NCBI RefSeq assembly: GCF_008086045.1
Contig: NZ_VSEY01000017.1
Location: 124,001-188,000, forward strand
Direction: 5' to 3'
Source of the DNA: Nonomuraea sp. PA05
GTDB taxonomy: Bacteria; Actinomycetota; Actinomycetes; Streptosporangiales; Streptosporangiaceae
Length of the DNA: 64,000 nucleotides
The notes under the pieces: model-generated
What the model was told of the DNA's origin: nothing
The model's input: the letters and a program-made list of their open reading frames with translations, nothing else
Databases searched by the model: none
Part shown: positions 8,420 to 16,830 of the stretch, piece after piece
Numbering within the stretch: position 1 is the stretch's first letter
Layout of the letters: each line of letters starts with the position of its first letter
Position numbers and translations under genes: made by a program

Positions 8420-9442
8420 ATGCGTGGAGCAGTTCTGCACGCCCCGGGTGACGTCCGCGTCGAGGACCGTCCGGACCCGGGGATCATCGAGCCCACCGAC
8501 GCGATCATCCGCCTGACGGCCACCTGCATCTGCGGTTCCGACCTGTGGCCCTATCGCGGCGTGGAGAAACTGGACGGGCCCGCGCCCATGGGCCACGAGT
8601 ACGTGGGCGTCGTGGAGGAGGTCGGCAGCGAGGTCCGCACGCTCAGGCCCGGCCAGTTCGTGGTCGGCTCGTTCTGGGCCTCCGACAACACCTGCGAGAT
8701 CTGCCGGTCCGGATACCAGTGCGCGTGCGTCCAGCGGGTGCTGATGGGCACGATCGGCACCCAGTCCGAGCTGGCGCGGATCCCGCTGGCCGACGGCACG
8801 CTGGTGGCGACCCCGGCCATGCCGGACGCGGACCTGGTGCCCAGCCTGCTGGCCGCCTCCGACGTGCTGGGCACCGGCTGGTTCGCCGCCGTCGCCGCGG
8901 AGGCGGGGCCGGGCAAGACCGTCGCCGTCGTCGGTGACGGCGCGGTCGGGCTGTGCGGCGTCCTGGCGGCCAGGCAGCTCGGCGCCGAACGCATCATCGC
9001 GATGAGCCGCCACGCCCCGCGCCAGGAGCTCGCCCGTTTCTTCGGCGCCACCGACATCGTCACCGAGCGCGGCGACGAGGGCGTGGAGAGGATCAAGGAG
9101 CTGACGAACGGGCTCGGCGCGCACAGCGTCATCGAGGCGGTCGGCACGCAGGAGTCGATGATGCAGGCCATCCGCTCCACCCGCGCGGGCGGCCACGTCG
9201 GGTTCGTCGGTGTCAGCCACGACGTGGCGCTGCCGGGGGACGAGCTGTTCATGTCGCTCGTGCACCTGCACGGCGGTCCCGCGCCGGTGCGCCAGTACCT
9301 GCCGAAGCTGATCGAGCTGATCTGCGGGCGCGCCATCGACCCCGGCAAGGTCTTCGATTTGACGCTTCCGCTCGACCAGGCGGCCGAGGGATACCGCGCC
9401 ATGGACGAACGCCGCGCCGTCAAGGTCCTCCTGCAGCCCTGA
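8420..9442 (+). CDS. Zinc-dependent alcohol dehydrogenase family protein (MDR superfamily)
   Basis: A 340-residue medium-chain dehydrogenase/reductase. The catalytic zinc ligands are present in CICGSDLWPYRG (Cys at about 38) and GHEYVGVVEEVG (His at about 60). The nucleotide-binding fold shows VAVVGDGAVGLCGVLAA near residue 175. The structural zinc lobe is reduced: the NTCEICRSGYQCAC region has cysteines but not the canonical four-cysteine spacing. Such proteins oxidise alcohols or reduce aldehydes with NAD(P); the substrate is unknown. AAGGAG seven bases upstream supports the ATG. It converges on a MarR gene. Confidence 0.88.
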   Translation: MRGAVLHAPGDVRVEDRPDPGIIEPTDAIIRLTATCICGSDLWPYRGVEKLDGPAPMGHEYVGVVEEVGSEVRTLRPGQFVVGSFWASDNTCEICRSGYQCACVQRVLMGTIGTQSELARIPLADGTLVATPAMPDADLVPSLLAASDVLGTGWFAAVAAEAGPGKTVAVVGDGAVGLCGVLAARQLGAERIIAMSRHAPRQELARFFGATDIVTERGDEGVERIKELTNGLGAHSVIEAVGTQESMMQAIRSTRAGGHVGFVGVSHDVALPGDELFMSLVHLHGGPAPVRQYLPKLIELICGRAIDPGKVFDLTLPLDQAAEGYRAMDERRAVKVLLQP

Positions 9443-9642
9443 CCCCGGACGAGGAGGAGTCCGACGAACCCCCGGGATGGATTCTGGCGGGCCTTCCTGT
9501 CGACGCCGGCCGCCTGAGCGCCTCGGCGCAGTCGCGCAGCATGGCCCCCATCGGCGCTGGAGGCGAAGGTGCTCCTGCTGGGCCCGGACGGGGAGCGCGC
9601 TCGGGGTGCGGCGGGTGCTCGCCTGCCCTCCTGCGCCGACGC

Positions 9643-10098
9643 TCATTCCGGCTCCGGCGGCGAGTACTCCTCGGTGAGCTGCACGCTGGTGCGCAGAAAG
9701 TCGTCGATCACAGCCAGTTCGGCCGCGTCATACCTGCTCAGGTTCTGGGCGGAGGTGGCCATCAGCGGCGCGTACATCGCGAAGAGCCGCAGCGCGCCCT
9801 GATCGGTCAGCGACACCAGGACCCGCCGCCGATCGGACGCCGACCGCTGCCTGACCGCCAGGCCCGCGCGTTCGACGCGGTCGATCACCGTCGTCATCGT
9901 GCCGGTGGGCAGGCGCATCAGCTTGGCGATCTCTCCGGCCGGGGTGGGGCCGTGCCGGGCGATCAGTTCCAGACATTGCAGGTCGCTGCGGTTGATGCCC
10001 ATCCGTTCGGACACCTGCCGGTTGATCCGTTCTACGGCGCCATGCAGGGCGCGCAGCCGTTGCTGCACGCTCGCCGGGGTCACCTCTACGATATCCAC
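9643..10098 (-). CDS. MarR family transcriptional regulator
   Basis: A 151-residue winged-helix dimer. The DNA-binding domain is clear: SDLQCLELIARHGPTPAGEI, AKLMRLPTGTMTTVIDRVER and the wing with SASDRRRVLVSLTDQG, the D-R-R motif typical of MarR. MarR proteins usually repress divergent or adjacent genes and are released by small aromatic ligands. It is divergent from the membrane protein at 10180 with an AT-rich control region between them, so self-regulation plus control of that gene is likely. Confidence 0.9.
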   Translation of the reverse strand: MDIVEVTPASVQQRLRALHGAVERINRQVSERMGINRSDLQCLELIARHGPTPAGEIAKLMRLPTGTMTTVIDRVERAGLAVRQRSASDRRRVLVSLTDQGALRLFAMYAPLMATSAQNLSRYDAAELAVIDDFLRTSVQLTEEYSPPEPE

Positions 10099-10107
10099 GA
10101 TTACCAG

Positions 10108-10143
10108 AATACTAGAACTTGATGTATCTAGATTATCTAGCTA
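10108..10143. promoter_or_regulatory. Likely MarR operator region
   Basis: The 80-bp gap between the divergent genes holds an AT-rich block with the palindrome ATCTAGAT (10126-10133), a repeated TATCTAG (10125-10131 and 10134-10140) and a further CTAGAA. This is where the divergent promoters must lie. Assignment to the MarR protein is by position only. Confidence 0.5.
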
Positions 10144-10179
10144 CTTTGGCGGGAGGAGTCGAGGAGAGGGAGGCGCGAC

Positions 10180-10668
10180 ATGTCAGAAGCCGTCCGTCCG
10201 GACGCACGGCCCCAGCCCGCCACGGATGCGGGGACGTTCCCCGGCCCGCTCGAACTGGCCCGCACCTGGCCGTGGATCCCGGCCGTCATCGCCGCCGGCG
10301 TCGTGAACCTGGTGATCGGCGGAATGCGCCAGTTCGACTACGCCGGTATCAGCGGGTTCAGCACGACCAACTTCGGGTGGATGGCGTTCGCGCTCGTCGG
10401 CGGGATCGTCTTCGCCTGGCGGCTGGCCGCCCGCCCGCAGTCGCCGGTGGGCGCGCTGCGTCCGCTGATCCCCGCGGCGGCTGCCTTCGCCACGTGCTTC
10501 GTGCTCGTCGTCCTGAGCGGGCTGATCTTCCTGCCCGGGCAGTCCGTCCTGGAGACGGCGACGACGGACGCGCCCGGACGCTCGCTGCCCATCGCGTGCC
10601 TGGTGCTCGTGGCCGCGATCGCCGCCGAGCTCGTCCGCGTGGTCCTGCGGAGGCGCGGCCGGCCGTAG
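10180..10668 (+). CDS. Four-helix membrane protein (DUF6069-like)
   Basis: A 162-residue protein with four predicted membrane helices (around residues 30-50, 65-85, 100-120 and 135-155) after a Pro-rich cytoplasmic N-terminus, ending in RRRGRP. Size and helix layout resemble actinobacterial DUF6069 proteins, a family of unknown role; that assignment is tentative. GGAGG lies upstream of the ATG. Being divergent from the MarR gene, it is the prime candidate for that regulator's target. Confidence 0.65.
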   Translation: MSEAVRPDARPQPATDAGTFPGPLELARTWPWIPAVIAAGVVNLVIGGMRQFDYAGISGFSTTNFGWMAFALVGGIVFAWRLAARPQSPVGALRPLIPAAAAFATCFVLVVLSGLIFLPGQSVLETATTDAPGRSLPIACLVLVAAIAAELVRVVLRRRGRP

Positions 10669-10753
10669 GGTGCGGGCCGGATGTCCTTTACACGGTGTTT
10701 CGGGTTGTTGTGGTGGAGTGACGTTCGTGCCACCGATCAGAAGATGGAGACGA

Positions 10754-11836
10754 ATGCGCGCGAGAGCGGTAGCGGGGCTCGTGCTGAGCATCGGCGTCGC
10801 CGCGTGCAGCGGTAGTGGTGGAGGAGGCGGCGCCGTCGTCACCACCGGCACGGCGACCGCTTCCCCTGCCGCCACGGACGGGCTGGGCACCCCGGAGGAG
10901 CTGGCGACCGGCATCGACGTGCCGTGGGGGCTGACGTTCCTGCCCGGCGGTGACGCGCTGATCGCCGAACGCGACACCGGCCGGATCCTGCGCCTGACGC
11001 CGGGCGGCCGGCCCCGCCAGGTGGCCGAGGTGCCCGGCGTCGCCGCCGGTGGCGAGGGCGGTCTGCTCGGCCTCGCCACCTCACCCGGCTTCGCGACCGA
11101 CGACCTCGTGTACGCCTACCTCACCGCCGCCGATGACAACCGCATCATCCGGTTCAAGCTCGGCGGCGGCGACCCGGAGGTGATTTTCGACGGCATCGCC
11201 AAGGCGAGCTTCCACAACGGCGGCCGCATCGCGTTCGGCCCGGACGGCATGCTCTACGCCGGCACCGGCGACGCCGGGAACACCGCCAGCTCGCAGGATC
11301 CGGACAGCCCCAACGGCAAGATCCTGCGGCTGACGCCCGACGGCGAGCCCGCACCCGGCAACCCCACCCCGGGCTCTCCGGTCTACAGCCTCGGCCACCG
11401 CAACGTGCAGGGCCTGGCCTGGGACGACGAAGGTCGCCTGTTCGCCACCGAGTTCGGCCAGAACGAGCTGGACGAGGTCAACCTCATCCAGCCGGGACGC
11501 AACTACGGCTGGCCCAACGTCGAAGGCGAAGGCGAAGGCGACCGCTATACCGACCCGCTGATCACCTGGCCCGTCCGCGAGGCGTCCCCGTCCGGGATGG
11601 CGATCGCTGGCACCACCGCCTACGTCGCGGCGCTGCGCGGCGAACGGCTCTGGACCGTGCCCCTCGACGGCGACGACCTGGGCGAACCGGTCGCGCAGCT
11701 CGACGGGCGCTACGGCCGGCTGCGCACGGTGCAGGTCGCCCCGGACGGCGCCCTGTGGGTCACCACGTCCAACACCGACGGGCGCGGCGACCTGCGCGAC
11801 GGCGACGACCGCGTCCTGCGCTTCCCGGCCCGCTGA
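10754..11836 (+). CDS. PQQ-dependent sugar dehydrogenase-like lipoprotein (GSDH family)
   Basis: A 360-residue exported lipoprotein with a six-bladed beta-propeller of the soluble glucose/sorbosone dehydrogenase family. The N-terminus has a signal with a lipobox ending GVAAC (Cys at about 17), then a Gly/Ser/Thr-rich linker. Family blocks are VPWGLTFLPGGDALIAERDT near 55, GGLLGLATSPGF near 95, SFHNGGRIAFGPDGMLYAGT near 155 and GHRNVQGLAWD near 215. Such proteins oxidise sugars using PQQ and calcium outside the membrane; substrate and cofactor occupancy are inferred. It ends back to back with the DinB gene, the two stops being adjacent. Confidence 0.88.
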   Translation: MRARAVAGLVLSIGVAACSGSGGGGGAVVTTGTATASPAATDGLGTPEELATGIDVPWGLTFLPGGDALIAERDTGRILRLTPGGRPRQVAEVPGVAAGGEGGLLGLATSPGFATDDLVYAYLTAADDNRIIRFKLGGGDPEVIFDGIAKASFHNGGRIAFGPDGMLYAGTGDAGNTASSQDPDSPNGKILRLTPDGEPAPGNPTPGSPVYSLGHRNVQGLAWDDEGRLFATEFGQNELDEVNLIQPGRNYGWPNVEGEGEGDRYTDPLITWPVREASPSGMAIAGTTAYVAALRGERLWTVPLDGDDLGEPVAQLDGRYGRLRTVQVAPDGALWVTTSNTDGRGDLRDGDDRVLRFPAR

Positions 11837-12352
11837 TCAGAAGTAGCCCTTGGCGCCGTCCAGCAGCTCCCTGATCGTGTCGAGGTGGCCGGCGTGCCGG
11901 GCGGTCTCCTCGACCATGTGGATCACCATCCAGCGCAGGCTCGCCTGAGCGGAGCGGAAGTCGGGGTGCTTGCCCACGTCGTCCAGGGAGTGGGCGGCGA
12001 TGACGTCGTTGGAGAGCCGGCACTGGGCCTCGTACTCCGCCATGAGCCGGGCGAGCGGGACGCCCTCCACGCGCATGTCGGCGTCCTCGACGGACTCGTC
12101 GAACTGCGGGTTACCCTCGCGCGAGCGGCCCAGGAACAGCACCTCGAACCAGCAGTGCTCGGTCCAGCGCAGGTGGGAGAGCAGCCCGGCGACCGTCATG
12201 AGCGGCGAGTCCGGCAGGACCGGACGGTAGGCGTCGTCCTGCGACAGGCCCTCGCACTTCCACAACGCGATGGCGCGTTGCATGTCGAGCCAGCCGACGA
12301 GCTGGGTGCGTTCGTCGGCGACGAAGGGCGGGCGTTCGCGAGGGATGCTCAT
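11837..12352 (-). CDS. DinB family protein (DUF664-like, putative thiol-dependent enzyme)
   Basis: A 171-residue four-helix-bundle protein. The putative metal-binding histidines fit the DinB/YfiT fold: SHLRWTEHCWFE near residue 60 and MVIHMVEETARHAGHLDTIR near 140. Actinobacterial members of this group include mycothiol-dependent transferases; which reaction this one performs is unknown. The start chosen is the ATG at 12352 (MSIPRERPPFVADERTQL), as upstream in-frame residues are Arg-rich noise. It is convergent with the sugar dehydrogenase. Confidence 0.85.
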   Translation of the reverse strand: MSIPRERPPFVADERTQLVGWLDMQRAIALWKCEGLSQDDAYRPVLPDSPLMTVAGLLSHLRWTEHCWFEVLFLGRSREGNPQFDESVEDADMRVEGVPLARLMAEYEAQCRLSNDVIAAHSLDDVGKHPDFRSAQASLRWMVIHMVEETARHAGHLDTIRELLDGAKGYF

Positions 12353-12509
12353 GAGCGCCGACGTTAGTGCACGTCGCGGCGGCACCGCATGAGGTTTTCC
12401 TCCCGCTCGGCCGAGGGCGTCACGCCGACGATCACGTCGCCGTCGCCGTCGCCGAAGACGAACCCGGGCACGGTGGTGACGCCCTCCCGCCGCGCCGCGG
12501 CCACCTGTT

Positions 12510-12720
12510 TCCGCGACCGGTTCGAAGGGGTGGCCGCCTTGCCCTCGCGGACCGGGGTCGAGCGGTGGGCGCATCCGGAGGCGGGGGAGTCGCGCCGGCG
12601 TACGAGAGCCTGGAGGTGCCCGGCCCCGATGAGCAGCGGCTGGTCGTCCACCTCGCCGCCGACGAGGCCACAGCCGCCGCTCTGGATCGGCTCACCGAGC
12701 ATCATCCAGCGGCCTCGTAG
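12510..12720 (+). pseudogene. MmyB-type XRE regulator, C-terminal remnant with a frameshift
   Basis: Frame 2 reads RTGVERWAHPEAGE, and frame 1 immediately continues with YESLEVPGPDEQRLVVHLAA and ATAAALDRLTEHH before a stop at 12720. Together these match the C-terminal end of the MmyB-like ligand-binding domain of actinobacterial XRE regulators (RxGVKRxxHPxxGxLxLxYExLxxPxxxxQRLVVYxA). No HTH remains upstream. It is a truncated and frameshifted relic that overlaps the tail of the next gene by 29 bases. Bases 12353-12509 hold nothing recognisable. Confidence 0.65.
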
Positions 12721-13423
12721 CGGGCCGGTTCAGCGAGATCGCCTGACGCCAGTGCTCGGCCGCCTGCGTCATGTCGTGGCCGAGCAACTCGAAGAAGCGG
12801 CTGGTGGCGCGGAGCCGGTCGCCGGTGGGCGTCTCGGGGCCGAAGATCTCGGCGCCGTGCCGGGTGGTGTCCGCCCACAGCGCCATCGACCTGGCGCTGG
12901 CCACCCAGGTGCGGTACCAGACGTCGGGCGACAGGAAGTACCGCGTCCGGCGCGCCTCGCGCTGCCTGGAGACCATCTCCCGCTGCTCCAGCCACTTGAT
13001 CGCGTTCGAGATCGTCGCCGGGCTGACCTGCAGCCGCCGCACCAGCTCCGTGGCGGTCAGGCTGCCGCTCTCGCTGACGAACAACGCGGCGAACACCTTG
13101 GCCGTCATGGGCGACATGCCGGTCTGAACCATGATGGCGGTGAACTGCTCCTCGAACTCGCGGGCCGTGCGGGCGTCCCGGCTGTCGGCGGCGGGCGCGA
13201 CGCCGGCGTGCGGAGCGCGCTTGCGGCGGCGGGCCCGCCAGCTCGTCGCGTGCTGGGCGCGGGCCGCCCGGTAGCCGTGCGGGCCGCCGTTCCTGGCGAT
13301 CTCGCGGGTGACGGTGGACCTGGAGCGTCCCAGGCGGCGGGCGATCTCCGCGTACGTCAGGCCGGAGGTCAGGCCGTCGGCGATGCGGCGGCGGTCCTCG
13401 GCGGTCAGCCTGGCTCCCGGCAT
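12692..13423 (-). CDS. HTH_38-GbsR/MarR fusion transcriptional regulator
   Basis: A 243-residue regulator with two DNA-binding modules. Residues 1-60 carry an IS30-transposase-type HTH_38: LTAEDRRRIADGLTSGLTYA, EIARRLGRSRSTVTREIARN, GGPHGYRA. A linker rich in Ala/Arg leads to a GbsR/MarR-type winged helix from about 95: TGMSPMTAKVFAALFVSE, then TELVRRLQVSPATISNAIKW. The combination occurs in other actinobacteria; its targets are unknown. It is divergent from the TetR gene at 13569; a 9-bp direct repeat lies just upstream of its start. Confidence 0.85.
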   Translation of the reverse strand: MPGARLTAEDRRRIADGLTSGLTYAEIARRLGRSRSTVTREIARNGGPHGYRAARAQHATSWRARRRKRAPHAGVAPAADSRDARTAREFEEQFTAIMVQTGMSPMTAKVFAALFVSESGSLTATELVRRLQVSPATISNAIKWLEQREMVSRQREARRTRYFLSPDVWYRTWVASARSMALWADTTRHGAEIFGPETPTGDRLRATSRFFELLGHDMTQAAEHWRQAISLNRPATRPLDDAR

Positions 13424-13437
13424 GCGGCCTCCTCCTG

Positions 13438-13466
13438 TTGCACCCAGCTACAGCTCATTGCACCCA
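13438..13466. promoter_or_regulatory. Direct repeat TTGCACCCA upstream of the HTH_38-GbsR gene
   Basis: TTGCACCCA occurs at 13438-13446 and again at 13458-13466, a 20-bp period (two helical turns), just upstream of the regulator start at 13423. The geometry suits two protein sites on one DNA face. Autoregulation is a guess from position. Confidence 0.45.
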
Positions 13467-13568
13467 TATCACGGCCTGCCGGCGGCAGGGCTCTCGCGCG
13501 GACCCCGAAGACAACTCAACTCCGTACAAGCTACAGTGTATGTCATTCGCAGTTTTGAGGGGGGAGCG

Positions 13569-14306
13569 ATGGACGAGCTGCCGACGGTGGTGGCGCGGAT
13601 GTGGGGCCTGGAACCGGCCTCACGGCGCGGCCCCCGCCCCGGGCTGACCCTGCGGCGCATCACCGACGCCGCGATCGGCATCGCGGACGCCGAGGGCCTG
13701 GCCGGGGTGCGGATGAGCAGCGTCGCCGCCCGGCTGGACGTCTCGGCGATGGCGCTGTACGGCTACGTCACCAGCAAGGACGACCTGCTGACCGCGATGG
13801 TGGACGCGGCCACCCCCGCCCCTCCCGAGCCCGGCGCCCAGGACTGGCGCGAGTACCTGACCCTGTGGACCCGCGCCCACCGCGACTTCCTGACCGGCCA
13901 CCCGTGGCTGCTGGAGGTCTCACCGCTCACCCCGCCGCTGGGCCCGCGCACCCTGCGCTGGCTGGACCGGGCGCTGACCGTGCTGGCCGGTGCCGGGCTG
14001 ACGGGGCCCGCGGCGGTCAACATCGCCTCCACCCTGTCCGCGTACGCCGTCAGCGCCGCCACCCTCCAGACCGCCATGAGCGGGACCGTCGACGAGGCGG
14101 GGCCGGAGGGGCCGGCCGGTTACACCGCGCTGCTCACGCGGCTCGTGGACGCCCGCGGCTACCCGGGCCTGTCGGCGGCGCTGGCCTCGGGGGCGTTCGG
14201 CACCTCGCCCGACTGGGTGGACGACGCCGACTTCGCCTTCGGCCTCACCCTGCTCCTGGACGGCATCCAGGCACTCATCGTTCGAAGAAGGGATGCGACG
14301 CCATGA
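13569..14306 (+). CDS. TetR/AcrR family transcriptional regulator (TetR_C_1-like)
   Basis: A 245-residue one-component regulator. The HTH lies unusually late, after a 25-residue tail: LTLRRITDAAIGIADAEGLA, then GVRMSSVAARLDVSAMALYG and YVTSKDDLLTAMVD. The C-terminal ligand domain resembles the TetR_C_1 (TetR class) group, with HPWLLEVSPLTPPLGPRTLR. GGGGGGAG lies upstream of the ATG. Its stop overlaps the start of the GNAT gene by ATGA, so the two are translationally coupled and the acetyltransferase is the probable controlled function. Confidence 0.88.
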   Translation: MDELPTVVARMWGLEPASRRGPRPGLTLRRITDAAIGIADAEGLAGVRMSSVAARLDVSAMALYGYVTSKDDLLTAMVDAATPAPPEPGAQDWREYLTLWTRAHRDFLTGHPWLLEVSPLTPPLGPRTLRWLDRALTVLAGAGLTGPAAVNIASTLSAYAVSAATLQTAMSGTVDEAGPEGPAGYTALLTRLVDARGYPGLSAALASGAFGTSPDWVDDADFAFGLTLLLDGIQALIVRRRDATP

Positions 14307-14896
14307 TCGAGGTCAGACGCGGCAGCGAGCTGGGCGAGAGCCACCGCCACGCGATCACCCGGATCTTCGTCGAAGGATTCGGGCCCGACCTGGTCTTCTT
14401 CTCCAAGGACCCCGGCAAGCTCACCGAGGCCCTCGCCCACATGCTGGTGCTCGACCTGTTCCACGTCGGCCTGGTGGCGGGCGAGCCGGCGGGCATCGTC
14501 GCGTGCACCGACGGGCGGCAGCGGGCGGTCCGGCACGACGCCCGGGAGTTGCGCAGGCACCTCGGCCTGGTCAGGGGCACGGTCGCGCATTTCGCGTTCA
14601 CCCGGATGTTCGAGCGTCCGCTGTCGTACGGCGGGGAGCGGATGGCCTCGCTGGAGTTCGTGGCGACCGGGTCACGGTTCCGCGGGCAGGGCGTGGCGTC
14701 GGCCGTCATCGAGCACCTGCTCGCCCTGCCCCAGTACGACGAGTACGTGCTGGACACCATCGCCGACATCAACACCCCCGCCCTGCGCCTGTACGAGAAG
14801 CTGGGCTTCACCGAGTTCAAGCGCACCAAGGTGCACCACAAGATGATCACCGGGATCGGGGCCTACGTCGGCATGCGCCTGGTCAAGGCGCCCTGA
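14303..14896 (+). CDS. GNAT family N-acetyltransferase
   Basis: A 197-residue acetyltransferase. Strand beta-4 is MASLEFVATGSRFRGQGVAS with the acetyl-CoA loop R-F-R-G-Q-G-V-A; the C-terminal motif is INTPALRLYEKLGFTEFKRT. The middle contains a long helical insert (residues 65-110), common in this sub-group. Substrate unknown. It is co-translated with the TetR gene just upstream, a typical arrangement for a drug- or metabolite-modifying enzyme under ligand control, but no drug specificity is visible. Confidence 0.85.
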   Translation: MIEVRRGSELGESHRHAITRIFVEGFGPDLVFFSKDPGKLTEALAHMLVLDLFHVGLVAGEPAGIVACTDGRQRAVRHDARELRRHLGLVRGTVAHFAFTRMFERPLSYGGERMASLEFVATGSRFRGQGVASAVIEHLLALPQYDEYVLDTIADINTPALRLYEKLGFTEFKRTKVHHKMITGIGAYVGMRLVKAP

Positions 14897-14899
14897 CGC

Positions 14900-16747
14900 T
14901 CAGTACTCGGGCACCTCCCGCACGGCCCCCTTGTCGGCGGACTGCGCCATGAAGGCGTAGGCGCGCAGCGCGGCGGAGACGGGACGGTCGCGGTGCCCGG
15001 GCCGGTAGCCGCCGCCCCGCTCCAGCTCCGCGCGCCGGGCGGCGAGCTCAGGCTCCGCCACCTGGAGGTGGAGGGATCGGCCGGCGATGTCGACGGTGAT
15101 GGTGTCGCCTTCCCCGACGAGGGCCAGGGGGCCGCCGGCCGCCGCCTCGGGTGAGACATGGCCGACCGACAGCCCGGAGCTGCCGCCGGAGAAGCGCCCG
15201 TCGGTGACCACCGCGACCGAGGCGGCCAGGCCGCGCCCCTTGAGGTAGGCGGTCGGGTACAGCATCTCCTGCATGCCGGGCCCGCCGCGCGGCCCCTCGT
15301 ACCGGATGACCAGGACGGATCCCGGTGTGACCCGCCCGGACAGGATCGCCTCCCCGGCCTCCTCCTGCGACTCGGTCACCACCGCCCGGCCGGTGAAGAC
15401 GCGCATGCCGTCCTCGACGCCGGCGGACTTCACCACGGCGCCGCCGGGCGCGAGGTTGCCGCGCAGGACGGCCAGGCCCGCGTCCGGCGAGTACGCGTGG
15501 CCGGTGGCCCGGACGCATCCGGCCTCGGCGTCCAGGTCGAGCGACTCCCAGCGGGCCGACTGGGAGAACGCGGCCGGCGAGCGGGCGCCGCCCGGCGCGG
15601 CGTGGAACAGCTCGACCGCCTCGCGCGAAGGGGCGTGGCCGCGCACGTCCCAGGCGGCCAGCCACTCCTCCAAGGACTCGGCGTGGACGGCGTGCACGTC
15701 CTTGTGCAGCAGCCCGGCGCGGTGCAGTTCGCCGAGGATTGCCGGGATGCCACCGGCCCGGTGCACGTCCTCCATCAGGTAGTGGCCGTTGGGGGCGACC
15801 TTGCACAGGCACGGCACCTGGCGCGAGCGCGTCTCGATGTCGGCCAGGGTGTAGTCGAGGCCCGCCTCGTGGGCGGCGGCGAGCAGGTGCAGCACGGTGT
15901 TGGTGGAGCCGCCCATGGCCAGGTCCAGGGCCATGGCGTTGTCGAACGCGGCGCGGGAGGCGACGGCTCTCGGCAGCACGCGGGCGTCGTCGTCGCCGTA
16001 GTAGCGGTTCGCCAGCTCCATCACGGTACGTCCGGCCTGCTCGTACAGGGCGCGGCGGGCGGTGTGGGTGGCCAGGGTGGTGCCGTTGCCGGGCAGGGCC
16101 AGGCCGAGCGCCTCCAGCAGGCAGTTCATGGAGTTGGCGGTGAACATGCCCGAGCAGGATCCGCAGGTGGGGCAGGCCGCCTCCTCGATCCTGGCCAGGT
16201 CGGCGTCCGCCATGTCCGGGTTGACCGCCTCGGACATGGCGGTGATCAGGGTGAGGCCGGTGCGGACCGTGCCGTCGGCCAGCACCGCGCGGCCGCCCTC
16301 CATCGGGCCGCCGGAGACGAACACGGCAGGGATGTTCAGCCGCAGCGCGGCCATCAGCATCCCCGGCGTGATCTTGTCGCAGTTGGAGACGCACACCAGG
16401 GCGTCGGCGCGGTGCGCCTGCACCATGTACTCGATGGAGTCGGCGATCAGGTCCCGCGACGGCAGCGAGTACAGCATCCCGCCGTGGCCCATGGCGATGC
16501 CGTCGTCCACGGCGATGGTGTTGAACTCGCGGGCGATGCCGCCCGCCGCTGTGACGGCGTCGCAGACGATGCGGCCCACCGGCTGCAGATGGGTGTGGCC
16601 TGGGACGAACTCGGCGAAGCTGTTGGCCACCGCGACGACGGGCTTGACGCCGATGTCGGCGGCGGGGACGCCGGAGGCGCGCATCAGGGCGCGGGCGCCG
16701 GCCATGTTCCGCCCGTGGGTGACCGTTCGTGATCTCAACTGTGGCAT
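14900..16747 (-). CDS. ilvD: Dihydroxy-acid dehydratase
   Basis: A 615-residue enzyme of branched-chain amino acid and pantothenate synthesis, converting 2,3-dihydroxy-isovalerate (or -3-methylvalerate) to the 2-keto acid. Length and opening (MPQLRSRTVTHGRNMAGARA) fit the bacterial IlvD family. Iron-sulfur ligands are visible: Cys123 in SNCDKITPG and Cys195 in CPTCGSCSGMF (with Cys192 and Cys198 nearby). The block VTDGRFSGGSSGLSVGHVSP is present near residue 510. It stands apart from other ilv genes and is divergent from an MmyB-type regulator with a palindrome between, suggesting local rather than pathway-wide control. Confidence 0.96.
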   Translation of the reverse strand: MPQLRSRTVTHGRNMAGARALMRASGVPAADIGVKPVVAVANSFAEFVPGHTHLQPVGRIVCDAVTAAGGIAREFNTIAVDDGIAMGHGGMLYSLPSRDLIADSIEYMVQAHRADALVCVSNCDKITPGMLMAALRLNIPAVFVSGGPMEGGRAVLADGTVRTGLTLITAMSEAVNPDMADADLARIEEAACPTCGSCSGMFTANSMNCLLEALGLALPGNGTTLATHTARRALYEQAGRTVMELANRYYGDDDARVLPRAVASRAAFDNAMALDLAMGGSTNTVLHLLAAAHEAGLDYTLADIETRSRQVPCLCKVAPNGHYLMEDVHRAGGIPAILGELHRAGLLHKDVHAVHAESLEEWLAAWDVRGHAPSREAVELFHAAPGGARSPAAFSQSARWESLDLDAEAGCVRATGHAYSPDAGLAVLRGNLAPGGAVVKSAGVEDGMRVFTGRAVVTESQEEAGEAILSGRVTPGSVLVIRYEGPRGGPGMQEMLYPTAYLKGRGLAASVAVVTDGRFSGGSSGLSVGHVSPEAAAGGPLALVGEGDTITVDIAGRSLHLQVAEPELAARRAELERGGGYRPGHRDRPVSAALRAYAFMAQSADKGAVREVPEY

Positions 16748-16793
16748 GCGGCCATGGTGGTGGCGGGCGGGCGTGCGGCGAAGACGCCCGTAC

Positions 16794-16816
16794 TGCTAGT
16801 AGTCCCGCTACCAGCA
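16794..16816. promoter_or_regulatory. Imperfect palindrome between ilvD and the MmyB-type regulator
   Basis: TGCTAGTAG (16794-16802) and CTACCAGCA (16808-16816) form arms matching at 8 of 9 positions around TCCCG. The site is 47 bp upstream of ilvD and 15 bp from the GTG of the divergent regulator. MmyB-like regulators commonly control the divergent gene; binding here is inferred. Confidence 0.55.
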
Positions 16817-16830
16817 TTACCCTTGACCAG

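Noticed and set aside
12364..12705. Minus-strand frame with a GVTTVPGFVFGDGDG segment, thioredoxin-like at first glance
   Set aside because: No CxxC or other catalytic motif, no start context, and the plus-strand MmyB remnant overlaps it with better evidence.
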